Shown: one piece after another, positions 17,814 through 26,517 of the stretch
Numbering within the stretch: the stretch's first letter is position 1
How the letters are laid out: every line of letters begins with the position of its first letter
Source: Bdellovibrionales bacterium
Lineage (GTDB): Bacteria; Bdellovibrionota; Bdellovibrionia; Bdellovibrionales; UBA1609
Direction: 5' to 3'
Length of the DNA stretch: 38,389 nucleotides
Assembly (NCBI GenBank): GCA_028283955.1
Contig: JANQSP010000016.1
Span: forward strand, 1-38,389
Position numbers and translations under genes: made by a program
The notes under the pieces: model-generated
What the model was told of the DNA's origin: nothing
What the model saw: the letters and a program-made list of their open reading frames with translations, nothing else
Databases searched by the model: none

Positions 17814-18233
17814 TTAAAATGGCAATTCTTCTTTTGCCGCAAAATCCGGTTCTTTTTTAATATGTGTAGTGGTTTCCATATCATCTTTACCTGCATTTTG
17901 CGGTGATCTTCCCAAAAATAAAACCTGCCCGGCCACTATTTCTGTTGTAAACCTTTTTTGTCCTTGCTCTGTCTCCCATGAACGGGTTTGTAAACGGCCT
18001 TCTATAAAAACCTGGCGCCCTTTGGCTAAATGTTTTGCACAGGTTTCGGCCAGTTTTCCCCAAACGACAACCCGATGCCATTCGGTTTTCTCTTGTCGTT
18101 CTCCATCTTTATTTACCCAGCTTTCACTGGTTGCCAGACTGAATTGAGTGACAGTTTGCTGATTAGCGGTTTTTCTTACTTCTGGATCAGCTCCCAGATT
18201 ACCTACTAAAATGGCTTTATTTACTCCAAACAT
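17814..18233 (-). CDS. ssb: Single-stranded DNA-binding protein
   Basis: Binds and protects single-stranded DNA in replication, recombination and repair. The OB fold covers about residues 1-105 ([20 protein letters not shown], then the [12 protein letters not shown] and [13 protein letters not shown] stretches). A short linker leads to the acidic C-terminal tip EELPF, the partner-docking peptide usually seen as DDIPF. The start is set at ATG 18233, preceded at seven bases by AAAGGAG; the open frame extends to 18254 but those extra residues are not conserved in SSB. Length is 139 residues. The upstream interval holds a palindromic repeat. Confidence 0.96.
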   Translation of the reverse strand: MFGVNKAILVGNLGADPEVRKTANQQTVTQFSLATSESWVNKDGERQEKTEWHRVVVWGKLAETCAKHLAKGRQVFIEGRLQTRSWETEQGQKRFTTEIVAGQVLFLGRSPQNAGKDDMETTTHIKKEPDFAAKEELPF

Positions 18234-18577
18234 AACTATCTCCTTTCGTGACACCTACCGGATAAGCTTATACCATAGAAGGGATAATATATGCCCAAAA
18301 AGTCATTCGCTTACCGCTAAGTGTTAATATGGTTTTTTTTATCTTTCACGGGAATAAGCAAAATGTGTGCCAGTTTGTATTTAGAGATTGATTACACATT
18401 CTCTTAAGTCAAAAGTCAGCTCAAAAGCTCAGACATGCGTTTTGCCACAGAGCAGACTGGCCGCTCATGTGTCAAAGCCGAACTCGTTTTGACCTGCTTT
18501 TGCCTTAAGAGAATGTATTTCATCAATATTCAAAAGTTAGCTTAAAAGCTTGGACATGCGTTTTGCCACAGAGCTAT
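18234..18577. other. Intergenic region between gspN and ssb
   Basis: 344 bases without a gene. It contains the ssb leader with its AAAGGAG site (about 18240-18246). The larger part is the inverted and direct repeats at 18396-18574. No tRNA-like or T-tailed terminator structure is clear. Confidence 0.6.
18396..18574. repeat. Palindromic 121-bp element with a second, partial copy
   Basis: Thirteen-base arms ACATTCTCTTAAG (18396-18408) and its exact complement (18504-18516) flank a unit whose inner sequences continue to pair imperfectly for about 30 bases (CAAAAG.CAG.TCAAAA). A 44-base stretch inside it (18410-18453) recurs at 18531-18574 with four differences, all transitions, including an identical GACATGCGTTTTGCCACAGAGC. 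The second copy ends four bases from the gspN stop. It looks like a MITE- or REP-like mobile repeat, or a structured RNA; no transposase is in the window. Confidence 0.75.
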
Positions 18578-19612
18578 TTAGAATGTTTCGTCATCTGTGG
18601 GGTTTTGGATTTCCTGTAAGGTAGGTAACTTGGAAACAGGAGTCGGGGGATTAAGAAAATTAGCCGTGTTGCCTTTTAAATGGCCTAAATAGTGCCACCC
18701 CTGTGGGGTTTTGGATTTAATGTTTTTTAACAGTAGGTCCAAAGGGCGTTCAAGTTGTTGCCAATCCTCACCTATTAAAATGTCGAGTCCCAGGTTGTAG
18801 CTTTTAAACAGAGGTCGAATTTTTTTGGAAAAGCCCTTCTTTATAAAATTAACGGAAACGATTCCTCTGGATTTTATCTGAAACACATCTGTCTTTTCTC
18901 CAAAAGAGATATCAGAAATGGTTATTTCACCTTTTTTTATCTGTCCTATAGAATTGATTCGGCTCCATTTAAAATCAGGCAGGCTGATAACATCCATACC
19001 GTTTGGGAATGTATAGGAAAACGCCTGGCTATAAATGTTTTCGCCACTTAAACTCCATGATCCTTCCGGTTGGGTTTCAAAGGTGGGGTCAACAACAACT
19101 TCCATATCGATATTTATTTTCCCTTTTGTTTTTGAAAGGGGAGATACAAAAGCTTTGATGAGAGAGGGATTAAAGTTATGGGTTTTTAACTTTAAGAACC
19201 AACCCGATAGATCTTTTTTAATCTGTTTTTTTCGGATAGTTGCTTTTACTGTGGATGCAGGCCATTTTAAAGTGACAACAAACCCCTCTTTTAACTGGAG
19301 TAAAGATTTGTAGGAAGGTCGTACGTTTAGTTGTTGTGCTGTAAAGGTGCTTTGATTTACAGGTGTTATAATTTTTGGATTGCTGAAAACAAGGGCAGGA
19401 CCTAACGGGTTAATATGGAAGCTGTCATATCTTAGTTGTATAGAGGATTTTGTTTGCTTTTGTAGTTGATTCATTAAATATAAAACAGTTTCTTCATAGG
19501 GAAAGCGGATAAGAAAAAAAACAATAGAAAATAAAATAAAGACAAGCCATTTTCCTTTATGGTGTTTTAGAAACTGATATAGTATTTTGATATACTTGGT
19601 TAATATTTTCAT
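18578..19612 (-). CDS. gspN: Type II secretion system protein GspN
   Basis: 344 residues with one N-terminal membrane segment (about 19-38) and a large periplasmic part of AsmA-like beta strands. The stretches LNVRPSYKSLLQLKEGF and the glycine/isoleucine-rich repeats fit the GspN family, found mainly in deltaproteobacterial-type T2SS. Its precise role is unclear; it is not required in all systems. It is the last gene of the gsp cluster, starting six bases after gspM. The Pro-rich C-terminal tail ends at the repeat element. Confidence 0.8.
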   Translation of the reverse strand: MKILTKYIKILYQFLKHHKGKWLVFILFSIVFFLIRFPYEETVLYLMNQLQKQTKSSIQLRYDSFHINPLGPALVFSNPKIITPVNQSTFTAQQLNVRPSYKSLLQLKEGFVVTLKWPASTVKATIRKKQIKKDLSGWFLKLKTHNFNPSLIKAFVSPLSKTKGKINIDMEVVVDPTFETQPEGSWSLSGENIYSQAFSYTFPNGMDVISLPDFKWSRINSIGQIKKGEITISDISFGEKTDVFQIKSRGIVSVNFIKKGFSKKIRPLFKSYNLGLDILIGEDWQQLERPLDLLLKNIKSKTPQGWHYLGHLKGNTANFLNPPTPVSKLPTLQEIQNPTDDETF

Positions 19613-19618
19613 TTTGTA

Positions 19619-20701
19619 TTACTTTTCTTCTTCTTTTGTATCATCTTTCTTGGGAATTTCAATTTCATTGGAAGAAGGTAGGGGGGGAGGGGGTGGTAAG
19701 TCAGATGGAAACAGCTTATCCTCCATCTTTTTTGGTATAGATGGTTTTGGTAGTAAATCTCTTTCTTTTACTTTTTTTGGTCTATTTTCAAAATGAGCAC
19801 TATCATTGGGAATATCCTCTTTTTTTAATTTTAACAGTGGAACATCCTGTGTTTCCCTATTTATGTTTGGGATGGGATTATCAGAATCAGCTTTTTTTAA
19901 GTCCATGATAGGTGTGGAACCTGTATCCATCCTGTCCAATGTTTTTTTATTTTGCGGGGGAGAAGGGGGTGGAAGCGGAGTGCTTTTTGTTTTTAAGTTA
20001 TCGAAGAGTTTATTGTTTTCCGTGTTTGTGGAAGGAGGTGATTTTTCTTTTAATTTTTTGTTTTCGGAAAAAACTTTTTTTTGTTTTATATTGAAGAAGC
20101 TTAGGATGTAAGAGACATTGAAATAGTTATCCTGTTTTAGGTTTTCAATCATGTGTAAATTTGTCAATTTTATATTTTTGGATAATTGTTCCAACTGATG
20201 TCCATACTCAATAACCTCTTTTAAATTAAGGTTTTCCATTGCCACCTCCACTGTCTGAATCGTTGTGGGCATGGAAAAGGTGGTGGTTGACTCTTGGGGA
20301 GGAGCGATTTTCGGTTTTTTTACTTCTTTTATCTGATTTTTTGGTATGCGGAGGGTGATGATCTTTTGGTTAATGAATTGAACCGGATCCCGATCAGGAG
20401 TGTAAGCTCGTGAAGTGCTGGTTTGTGTGGAGATAGAAAGGTCAATCAAGTCATGAGTAAGTTTTTTTTTCGTGTTAAAACTCCACATGTTTTTCCAGGA
20501 GGAATATAGATGAGCAGAAGGGTAGTACAGGAGAATACAGGCTAATATCAAAAAACCGGAAACATAAATTGTTTTTCGGTAAAAAGAACTAAGATTGTCA
20601 TATTTTTCTTTAATCAAATGGAAAAAAGGACTGTCTATAACAGTGTTGCTAAGATTTTTAAATGTATTAGCAAATTCATCTTTAAGATTATTGAAATCCA
20701 T
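19619..20701 (-). CDS. gspM: GspM-like T2SS platform protein with a long proline-rich tail
   Basis: 360 residues. A short cytoplasmic N-terminus is followed by a membrane segment (about 44-62) and a region that resembles the PilO/GspM ferredoxin-like fold (about 165-215, with LEQLSKNIKLTNLHMIE then YFNVSYILSFF). From about residue 220 to the end it is low-complexity, rich in Pro, Lys and Asp/Glu with PPP runs, which ordinary GspM (about 160-180 residues) lacks. The assignment relies on position between gspL and gspN plus topology; sequence identity to GspM is weak. GspM normally stabilises GspL at the inner membrane. Gene gaps are six bases on either side. Confidence 0.65.
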   Translation of the reverse strand: MDFNNLKDEFANTFKNLSNTVIDSPFFHLIKEKYDNLSSFYRKTIYVSGFLILACILLYYPSAHLYSSWKNMWSFNTKKKLTHDLIDLSISTQTSTSRAYTPDRDPVQFINQKIITLRIPKNQIKEVKKPKIAPPQESTTTFSMPTTIQTVEVAMENLNLKEVIEYGHQLEQLSKNIKLTNLHMIENLKQDNYFNVSYILSFFNIKQKKVFSENKKLKEKSPPSTNTENNKLFDNLKTKSTPLPPPSPPQNKKTLDRMDTGSTPIMDLKKADSDNPIPNINRETQDVPLLKLKKEDIPNDSAHFENRPKKVKERDLLPKPSIPKKMEDKLFPSDLPPPPPLPSSNEIEIPKKDDTKEEEK

Positions 20702-20707
20702 TATTGG

Positions 20708-22369
20708 TTAACCTCTTTTTTGGATAAATGAGTATTTGAAAACTACTGTATCAGATGTGTTTGTTTCAGTGGAATCGTCTTTTGGTTGTTCTGTTGTTAG
20801 TGTCTTTAAGGTCCCGTTTTCTGCCAAGTCAGTTAAATTATTTTTAAAAGTGTTTAAGTAGGTTGAAGAAATATTCCCTTTTATCTCTACTTTATTGCCT
20901 GCAACGTTTAATTCCTGAATCTCTAAATTCCATGCTTCCTGTTTCTTTATTGCAACGCTCAGTTTTTTTACTTTGTCCAGGGCGGAAGGAATATCATTTA
21001 ATTTTTCTGTTAACTCGTTTTGTTTTGACCATTCTTTTTTACTATTAATGAAATGTTGTACTCTTTCAATAGTGACTTGTTTTGGCTGTAATTTGGCAAT
21101 TTGTATGGAACGATTTCGAAAAATCCGGTTTATTTTATCTGATAGTTTTTCAGATTGATGGCTTCTAAAAACAGCATATACGGAAAATAAAACCAAAACA
21201 CTGATTCCCAGTGTAAGAGGCTGTTTCCATTGGTTAATGACCAGGGAAACGGGATTGAACCTGGTGGCGAACTCTTCCCTTAAGAAATTGACAGCCGGCC
21301 TTTTTGGTTTTTTTAACCCTTCCATGGCGGCTCCCAGCGCTGTGATGAAATTATTTTGTTTTATATCGTTGTTTCTCAAATTCCATTGTGGAAAGTTGGG
21401 AGGATTTTCCACGCGTGACACCGGAATATTAAGTCGTGTGGATAATAAGGTTTGCAGATTTCTGACTTGTGCCCCACCTCCGCATAGAAGTATCTTTTTA
21501 CATTTATAAGATTCCTCTCCTTCCATTTGCAGTAATAATAAGCGCAGTTTATCAATGAGGTTTTCAAATGCTTCCTGAATGACTTTTGAGAATTCGATTT
21601 GGCTTCCTGTGTATCCTCTGGTTTGTGTTAGGACGAAAGCTTTTTCACAAAACTGCTCCATAGCTTTATGAAATGGAATTTCGTATTTAACAGCTATTTT
21701 TCGAATACAAGAGGCGGCTCCCCATTCAAAGCTATATACATTCTGTAGGTGATTGTTGGCAAGAATCATTGCCATTGTATGTGTATGACTGATTTTTAAG
21801 TACAAATGACATTCCTCTTTTATTTTCTGTCCTTCTTCCTTTTGATGGTGTTCTTTTGCAGGTTCTTTTTTTCTTTCAAACAAATTAGATATAGCGGAAG
21901 CTTCACAAGTAAGGATAGTTGGCTCTATTCCCAGGGGTTTAATGTCATTAAGTAAATTGGATATATTTTCTTTGAAGGTGGAAAAAACAAGAACACCCTT
22001 TTTCTCTGTTGAAAGGTCTGTCATTTTAATGTCGGAAATCATCTTTTTGTAATCAAAAAGAGATAGCTTTTCCTCCATTTCAAAAGGAAGGCTTTTCATT
22101 ATTTTATATTTTTCTTTAAACGGAAAGGTGAGCTTTTCCGTGCTTACTTCATTTTGTGACAGGCAGAAAATATATTTTGTCTCACGACTTTGATATAAAT
22201 TAGCCAAACTTTTTAAGTGGCCCAGTATGAGGAGTTTTTTTTGTTCTTCCTTTTCATCTGCTTTAATGGGAAAGAAATGTGTCTGAAGAATATTAAATGT
22301 TTTACCGGCTTTTTTTATAGCTACTGCTTTTACAGCACAAGAGCCTATATCTATACCTACGCAAATCAA
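20708..22369 (-). CDS. gspL: Type II secretion system protein GspL (PilM/PilN-like)
   Basis: 553 residues. The N-terminal part is an actin-like (ASKHA) fold as in PilM/GspL: GIDIGSCAVKAVAI (5-18) for the phosphate loop and ILLCGGGAQ (about 290) for the adenosine loop. A single membrane segment at about 384-403 leads to a periplasmic coiled and ferredoxin-like PilN-type domain. It recruits GspE to the platform. The start is TTG, with GGAGGAGG seven bases upstream; no ATG is closer. The C-terminus (about residue 545) ends six bases before gspM. It is longer than Proteobacterial GspL (about 400), as in the PilM-PilN arrangement. Confidence 0.85.
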   Translation of the reverse strand: MICVGIDIGSCAVKAVAIKKAGKTFNILQTHFFPIKADEKEEQKKLLILGHLKSLANLYQSRETKYIFCLSQNEVSTEKLTFPFKEKYKIMKSLPFEMEEKLSLFDYKKMISDIKMTDLSTEKKGVLVFSTFKENISNLLNDIKPLGIEPTILTCEASAISNLFERKKEPAKEHHQKEEGQKIKEECHLYLKISHTHTMAMILANNHLQNVYSFEWGAASCIRKIAVKYEIPFHKAMEQFCEKAFVLTQTRGYTGSQIEFSKVIQEAFENLIDKLRLLLLQMEGEESYKCKKILLCGGGAQVRNLQTLLSTRLNIPVSRVENPPNFPQWNLRNNDIKQNNFITALGAAMEGLKKPKRPAVNFLREEFATRFNPVSLVINQWKQPLTLGISVLVLFSVYAVFRSHQSEKLSDKINRIFRNRSIQIAKLQPKQVTIERVQHFINSKKEWSKQNELTEKLNDIPSALDKVKKLSVAIKKQEAWNLEIQELNVAGNKVEIKGNISSTYLNTFKNNLTDLAENGTLKTLTTEQPKDDSTETNTSDTVVFKYSFIQKRG

Positions 22370-22418
22370 AAGAAGACCTCCTCCTTGTATCCATCTATGT
22401 CTTTTTTAGATTATCCTC

Positions 22419-23711
22419 TCAGAAAGTTTCTTTCCAGTAAATTATAACGGGTTCCTGATTTTGATTCGAAGGAGAGGGAAGGTTTGGACGGGGACCTGGT
22501 TGTGATTCTCTTTTTGGTTTTTCTTGACCTAAAACCCTTTTTTTTTCTTCTGCCATTAATGTATTAAAACGTTTAATGAAGTGAGGAGTGTGAAAGTAGG
22601 TAGCTGTTATGGTCTTTTGACTTTTACCGGCAAGGCCAACACTTGTCATTTTAAAATTATATGGAGCATCAAAATTAATATAGGAAACGGGTTGCTCCTC
22701 CGGTGCGGTGTTTTCCTGCCTTTCAGGAGGGAAGAAATATTCCTGCAGGTTACTGAATCCCTTTTCATTTAGTAATTGGGAAAAAGTTTGTTTCGTAAAA
22801 ACAAATGGGTTTAAAGGGTTGGATGTTATTGCGGCTATTTCCCTGGCTAGCTCTATAGGGAATGCATCGTGTAGAGCTTGTATTAATTCGGCCGAAGCCG
22901 TATTGATATTTAATCCTTTTTCGCCATATACGGTAATAAAAGGGGCGATGGCTTTATAGAGTATATCTGACATTCCGGCAACCTGATGAAGCTCCTGTAG
23001 ACTGATAAAGGATCGGTTGGGTGGAAGAGTTTCCTGACTGTATAAACTTTTTTCCGAAAAGGTGCTCTGCATTGCCTGTTGGTTATCAGGGTCCACCCAG
23101 TCTGCGATATTGTGTAAAACTTCAATAATATTTTGTTCGGTTATTTCGTCAGCCAGTTTTTGATCATTCAGTCTTAAATAAAAAATCAGACGATAGAGAG
23201 TTTGAAAAGTCCACTTTCTCAGGGAAGGTATAGGTGAGGCAAGATCATTAATGTCAATGCGGCTGCTTTCAGGTTCAATAGATGTAATAAACTCAGCTTG
23301 CATAAAAGAGTCTTCTTTTATTTTGGAAAACTCACTTTGGTTTATGGAGTTTAGGTTTTCAGGTATAGGTGGTGGCCACTGGAAGGGAAACTGATAAATA
23401 AGGTCAATGTAGGCACGGAACTGCTGTATTTGTTGACTGTAGTTTGTGGTTAACTTTATGTAATTTTTTACCCTTAAAATATTCACTTCCATTCCCGCCT
23501 TGGCGGCGTAGTAGGCTCTGAGGGAATTCAGCTCAGCTGTAGCGGAACGATATTCTATTTGTGTTTCAAACACTGTTTCCTGTATCAATAGAATAATAAA
23601 AACTATAGTGGACAATACCATTATGAGAGCCATTCCCTTTTGCCGTGTTTTGGAAAAAAGAAAATGAGTGTGCTTTTTTATGTTGGATAAGAAAACTTTA
23701 TTTATTGTCAT
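22419..23711 (-). CDS. gspK: Type II secretion minor pseudopilin GspK
   Basis: 430 residues. The prepilin site is KGMALIMVLSTIVFI with Gly26; position +5 is Met rather than Glu, the usual GspK trait that lets it cap the pseudopilus. The large globular insertion follows, with conserved SRIDINDLASP, WVDPD, and a helix-hairpin-helix-like INTASAELIQAL (about 266-277). The Pro-rich C-terminal tail is disordered. It overlaps nothing but starts one base after gspJ ends. GspI, GspJ and GspK normally form the tip complex. Confidence 0.9.
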   Translation of the reverse strand: MTINKVFLSNIKKHTHFLFSKTRQKGMALIMVLSTIVFIILLIQETVFETQIEYRSATAELNSLRAYYAAKAGMEVNILRVKNYIKLTTNYSQQIQQFRAYIDLIYQFPFQWPPPIPENLNSINQSEFSKIKEDSFMQAEFITSIEPESSRIDINDLASPIPSLRKWTFQTLYRLIFYLRLNDQKLADEITEQNIIEVLHNIADWVDPDNQQAMQSTFSEKSLYSQETLPPNRSFISLQELHQVAGMSDILYKAIAPFITVYGEKGLNINTASAELIQALHDAFPIELAREIAAITSNPLNPFVFTKQTFSQLLNEKGFSNLQEYFFPPERQENTAPEEQPVSYINFDAPYNFKMTSVGLAGKSQKTITATYFHTPHFIKRFNTLMAEEKKRVLGQEKPKRESQPGPRPNLPSPSNQNQEPVIIYWKETF

Positions 23712-23712
23712 T

Positions 23713-24618
23713 TTATATATTCTTCTCTACCGGTAAAATAAATTGTTGATGGAGGGGTACATGTATCTCCTGTTTTACAGATTGTTTTTTTTTGTTTTCA
23801 AATTCAAGCTCTATGTAAATGGCTGAAGGCAGAAAGGCTTTCTGATACGTAAGTACGGGCAGCCAGGAATTTCTAGTGGGGGTGGTTTCCCATTCTTTTA
23901 CCCATTCGTTGCTGGATTTATTATAGTAGGAAAGCTGAAATTTTTTTACTTTCTCCAATAGTACGATTTCGTCGTAATCTTTTAAATTACCCAGGTTTTG
24001 ATGGATTACAGAAGAAAACTTTCTCCATAAACAGGAAGAGGTTTCTGCTTTTTTGTTTTCTCTGTTTTTGCATGGCTTTAGATAATAAACAATAGCATTT
24101 TGGTCACTGTTCTTTGAGTTTTCACCGGTATATATATTAGATAGAGATACTATATGGAGGCTGTTTGTTTTTCCTATTATTCCACCTGAAACAGGAGCTG
24201 TTTGAGATAAATAAGGCTCCACTTCCCTGTCAAATTTATTAAGTTTAGCTTGTTCCTCTTCCTGTTTCTGAGATGTTTTTGGGTTGGGGTTTGACCTGGA
24301 TGTTGTGCTGCTTTCCGGATTGGCTCTGGATTTTTTTTGATTCTCTTTTTTAAGTAATACATGTGCCAAAGCATTCATATCTTTTGTATAAAATGCGTTA
24401 CGAATGTCCTTTCTGATTATTTGTAAAATATTTCTGCTGTACTTTGTATCCTGTATGTTTTGTGTGATTTTTTCTCTATATTGTGTGGTTTTGTTTGTCA
24501 TACGTATAAGGGAAATGGAAATAAATGTGAATAAAGTCAGCGCAATAAGCACCTCCAATAAGGTAAGCCCTTTTTTATTTATTAATATTTTTAAAGAATA
24601 GAGTGTCGTTTTTCTCAT
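23713..24618 (-). CDS. gspJ: Type II secretion minor pseudopilin GspJ
   Basis: 301 residues, larger than most GspJ (about 200). The prepilin motif is NKKGLTLLEVLIALTLF with Gly17 and Glu22 (+5). The N-terminal helix continues to about 75, with DIRNAFYT typical of GspJ. A Ser/Lys/Glu-rich insertion lies at about 90-130. The remainder is the beta-rich head (including LLEKVKKFQLSYYN), as in GspJ/GspI tip pilins. AGGAAGAG precedes the ATG. A prepilin peptidase (GspO/PilD) for processing is not in the window. Confidence 0.88.
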   Translation of the reverse strand: MRKTTLYSLKILINKKGLTLLEVLIALTLFTFISISLIRMTNKTTQYREKITQNIQDTKYSRNILQIIRKDIRNAFYTKDMNALAHVLLKKENQKKSRANPESSTTSRSNPNPKTSQKQEEEQAKLNKFDREVEPYLSQTAPVSGGIIGKTNSLHIVSLSNIYTGENSKNSDQNAIVYYLKPCKNRENKKAETSSCLWRKFSSVIHQNLGNLKDYDEIVLLEKVKKFQLSYYNKSSNEWVKEWETTPTRNSWLPVLTYQKAFLPSAIYIELEFENKKKQSVKQEIHVPLHQQFILPVEKNI

Positions 24619-24664
24619 AGGTTTCTCTTCCTATAGCCCCTTTTTTATAAATAAAAAAAGTATC

Positions 24665-25165
24665 TTATTGTGCTGAAAACTGTATTTCTTTTCCATGATT
24701 TACGATATATGTAGTCAATGAGTAGGCACTCTCCAAAGATCCTTTTTTATAGTGAATGGTTAGTTTTGTTTCAAGTATGGATTGTGATAAAAATTGAGTG
24801 GTTTTTTGGGCTACCTGAACTGCTGTGTCCTGGTTTTGACCAAGTAGACTCATGATTTTTTGAGGATCTGGCAGAGTAAGAGGTTGAGTTTTAACGCTCC
24901 AGGAGAAATATTTTTCCTCTTCAAAGTCACCTTTTTGTTCCTTGGGTATGGAGTCAAAATTTTGTTTTTGCCATTCAAACTCCAGTTCAGCTATTTTTTT
25001 TTCCATAAGCTGCGTAATTTTATGATAGTCACCGATTTTTTCGACCCTCTGTCTGTTTCCTGACCATATTCCTGAAATAATAATCATGGCTCCGGCCAAA
25101 ATCACCAGAGCCACTAAAATTTCAATTAAGGTAAAACCTTTATTTTTTTTTATACACCAAGGCAT
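24665..25165 (-). CDS. gspI: Type II secretion minor pseudopilin GspI
   Basis: 166 residues. Prepilin site KNKGFTLIEILVALVILAG with Gly10 and Glu15 at +5. The family pattern of a helix followed by MEKKIAELEFEW (about 49-60) and a small beta head, SWSVKT, fits GspI. AGGA lies just before the ATG. It is the third of five consecutive pseudopilin genes, 46 bases ahead of gspJ. Confidence 0.9.
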   Translation of the reverse strand: MPWCIKKNKGFTLIEILVALVILAGAMIIISGIWSGNRQRVEKIGDYHKITQLMEKKIAELEFEWQKQNFDSIPKEQKGDFEEEKYFSWSVKTQPLTLPDPQKIMSLLGQNQDTAVQVAQKTTQFLSQSILETKLTIHYKKGSLESAYSLTTYIVNHGKEIQFSAQ

Positions 25166-25255
25166 ATCCTGTTTCCTGAGTAAGGGTTATTCTTATATTA
25201 AATCATTTTTTTTAAATAGTAATTCAATTTGATGCATTTTGATGATGTGTTGATG

Positions 25256-25840
25256 TTATTGTTCAAATTCCTGCAATTTTTTTTCCCCGTTAAAAAAGGT
25301 GAGTTCCCCATGTAGCCGATCAATAAAAAGAGACCAATATACTTTTTTACCTTTTATTTTTAATAAGGCTTGGCTTAATTGTCCCTCCGGAAAGTAGTAA
25401 ATATAAGCCTTCCCGTTGGTGACGGGCCGTTCCTGTCCTTTCACTTCCAGACTTTCAAATTTCAGTCCTCCTGGTAATGTTTGAGGCTTTTCAAAAAAAT
25501 CAGTGTCCATAATAAAACCGGAAGGCGGGAGAGATTGATTTTCCGGAACGGAGGAATCTTGAGGTATTCGGTTTTCAGGGAGTTTTTTTTCCACCCAGAA
25601 GGAGTTTTCCTTTTCGTCTATATTGATGACCAGCCTATAGGTTTCCCTTTTTAAACGGGCAAAGTGATCCAGTTGGCGATTCAGGGCAACAAGTCGTCTA
25701 AAAGTTTTTTTTATACTGTTATCTTTTTTTTTAATGAAAGAGGCACCTATAATCACAGTGCTTACCAGTAAGGTCAGCGCAATTAACAACTCCAATAATG
25801 TGAATCCTTTAATGTTTGTTTTATTAAAGGGCTTTTTCAT
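25256..25840 (-). CDS. gspH: Type II secretion minor pseudopilin GspH
   Basis: 194 residues. Prepilin site NIKGFTLLELLIALTLL with Gly12 and Glu17 (+5). The head domain carries YIYYFPEGQLSQALLKI (about 148-164), similar to the late GspH strand-turn 'F.P.G....'. Its ATG overlaps the stop of gspG by four bases (ATGA), so the two are translated together. Exact family assignment between GspH and FimT-like is set by position. Confidence 0.88.
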   Translation of the reverse strand: MKKPFNKTNIKGFTLLELLIALTLLVSTVIIGASFIKKKDNSIKKTFRRLVALNRQLDHFARLKRETYRLVINIDEKENSFWVEKKLPENRIPQDSSVPENQSLPPSGFIMDTDFFEKPQTLPGGLKFESLEVKGQERPVTNGKAYIYYFPEGQLSQALLKIKGKKVYWSLFIDRLHGELTFFNGEKKLQEFEQ

Positions 25841-26298
25841 AGATCCTTAGAGGAGATGTCAGCGGCAAAGTCTTCGCCACCAGGTTTTCCACCTTTTCCC
25901 AGGCTGATGATTTCAAATGATCCGGAGGATTCATCGTATTGGTATATAAAATCATTTTTCCAAGGGTCTTTTGGTATTTTTCCATTTTTTAGATAGGGTT
26001 TTGGTCCCCATGATTCACATTTTTGCGGTGCTATAACGAGTGCTTCCATGCCTTCCGCATTGGAAGGGTAGTAACTGCAATCCATATAGAAAGTTTCAAC
26101 AGCGTCCACCAGGCGGCTGATGGTGAGTTTAGCGGTACTGACCGCACCTTTATCTCTTTGTTGTGTGAGACCTGGAAGAAAAAAGGCTACAAGCCCCGTT
26201 AAAAGAACGAGAACAATCATTATTTCCATTAAGGTGAAGCCTTTATTGTTATTTCTGTAAGATATTTTAAATATTTGTAATGTTTTTTTATAAAACAT
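25837..26298 (-). CDS. gspG: Type II secretion major pseudopilin GspG
   Basis: Main subunit of the periplasmic pseudopilus, 153 residues. Prepilin site NNKGFTLMEIMIVLVLL with Gly20 and Glu25 at +5. The classic GspG head follows: YYPSNAEGMEALV (78-90), WGPKPYLKN and IPKDPWKNDFIYQY (about 109-122), then SLGKGGKPGGEDFAADI, the calcium-binding loop with Asp/Glu ligands. A strong AGGAGG ribosome site is six bases before the ATG, consistent with high expression. It ends in a four-base overlap with gspH. Confidence 0.97.
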   Translation of the reverse strand: MFYKKTLQIFKISYRNNNKGFTLMEIMIVLVLLTGLVAFFLPGLTQQRDKGAVSTAKLTISRLVDAVETFYMDCSYYPSNAEGMEALVIAPQKCESWGPKPYLKNGKIPKDPWKNDFIYQYDESSGSFEIISLGKGGKPGGEDFAADISSKDL

Positions 26299-26361
26299 AA
26301 AACCTCCTAAAGAATAATTTTAAACCCAAAGGGCTTGAGCTGTCATAAGCTTTGTAAAAGA

Positions 26362-26383
26362 TTTATCCTCAGAGGAGGATAAA
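26362..26383 (-). promoter_or_regulatory. Nine-base-pair hairpin between gspF and gspG
   Basis: TTTATCCTC (26362-26370) pairs perfectly with GAGGATAAA (26375-26383) across a four-base loop, in the 219-base gap between gspF and gspG. On the transcribed strand no T-run follows, so it is not a classic terminator. It could protect the gspG-N message end after cleavage and raise the level of the major pseudopilin; this is inference. Confidence 0.35.
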
Positions 26384-26517
26384 AAACAACCGGAATTTTC
26401 AACTCTGATCAATATATACTTATACATTAAAAACACATTGGGTAAAAGAGAGAATTGTTAATATTGTATTAAATTATTCTGAAATTTTCAGTGAGGAGAA
26501 CAGAAACAAAATCAATA

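Noticed and set aside
18234-18254. Upstream extension of ssb from 18254
   Set aside because: The AAAGGAG ribosome site is inside this extension and the SSB family begins at the ATG at 18233.
26362-26383. Intrinsic terminator between gspF and gspG
   Set aside because: The hairpin is good, but no T-run follows it in the transcribed direction.
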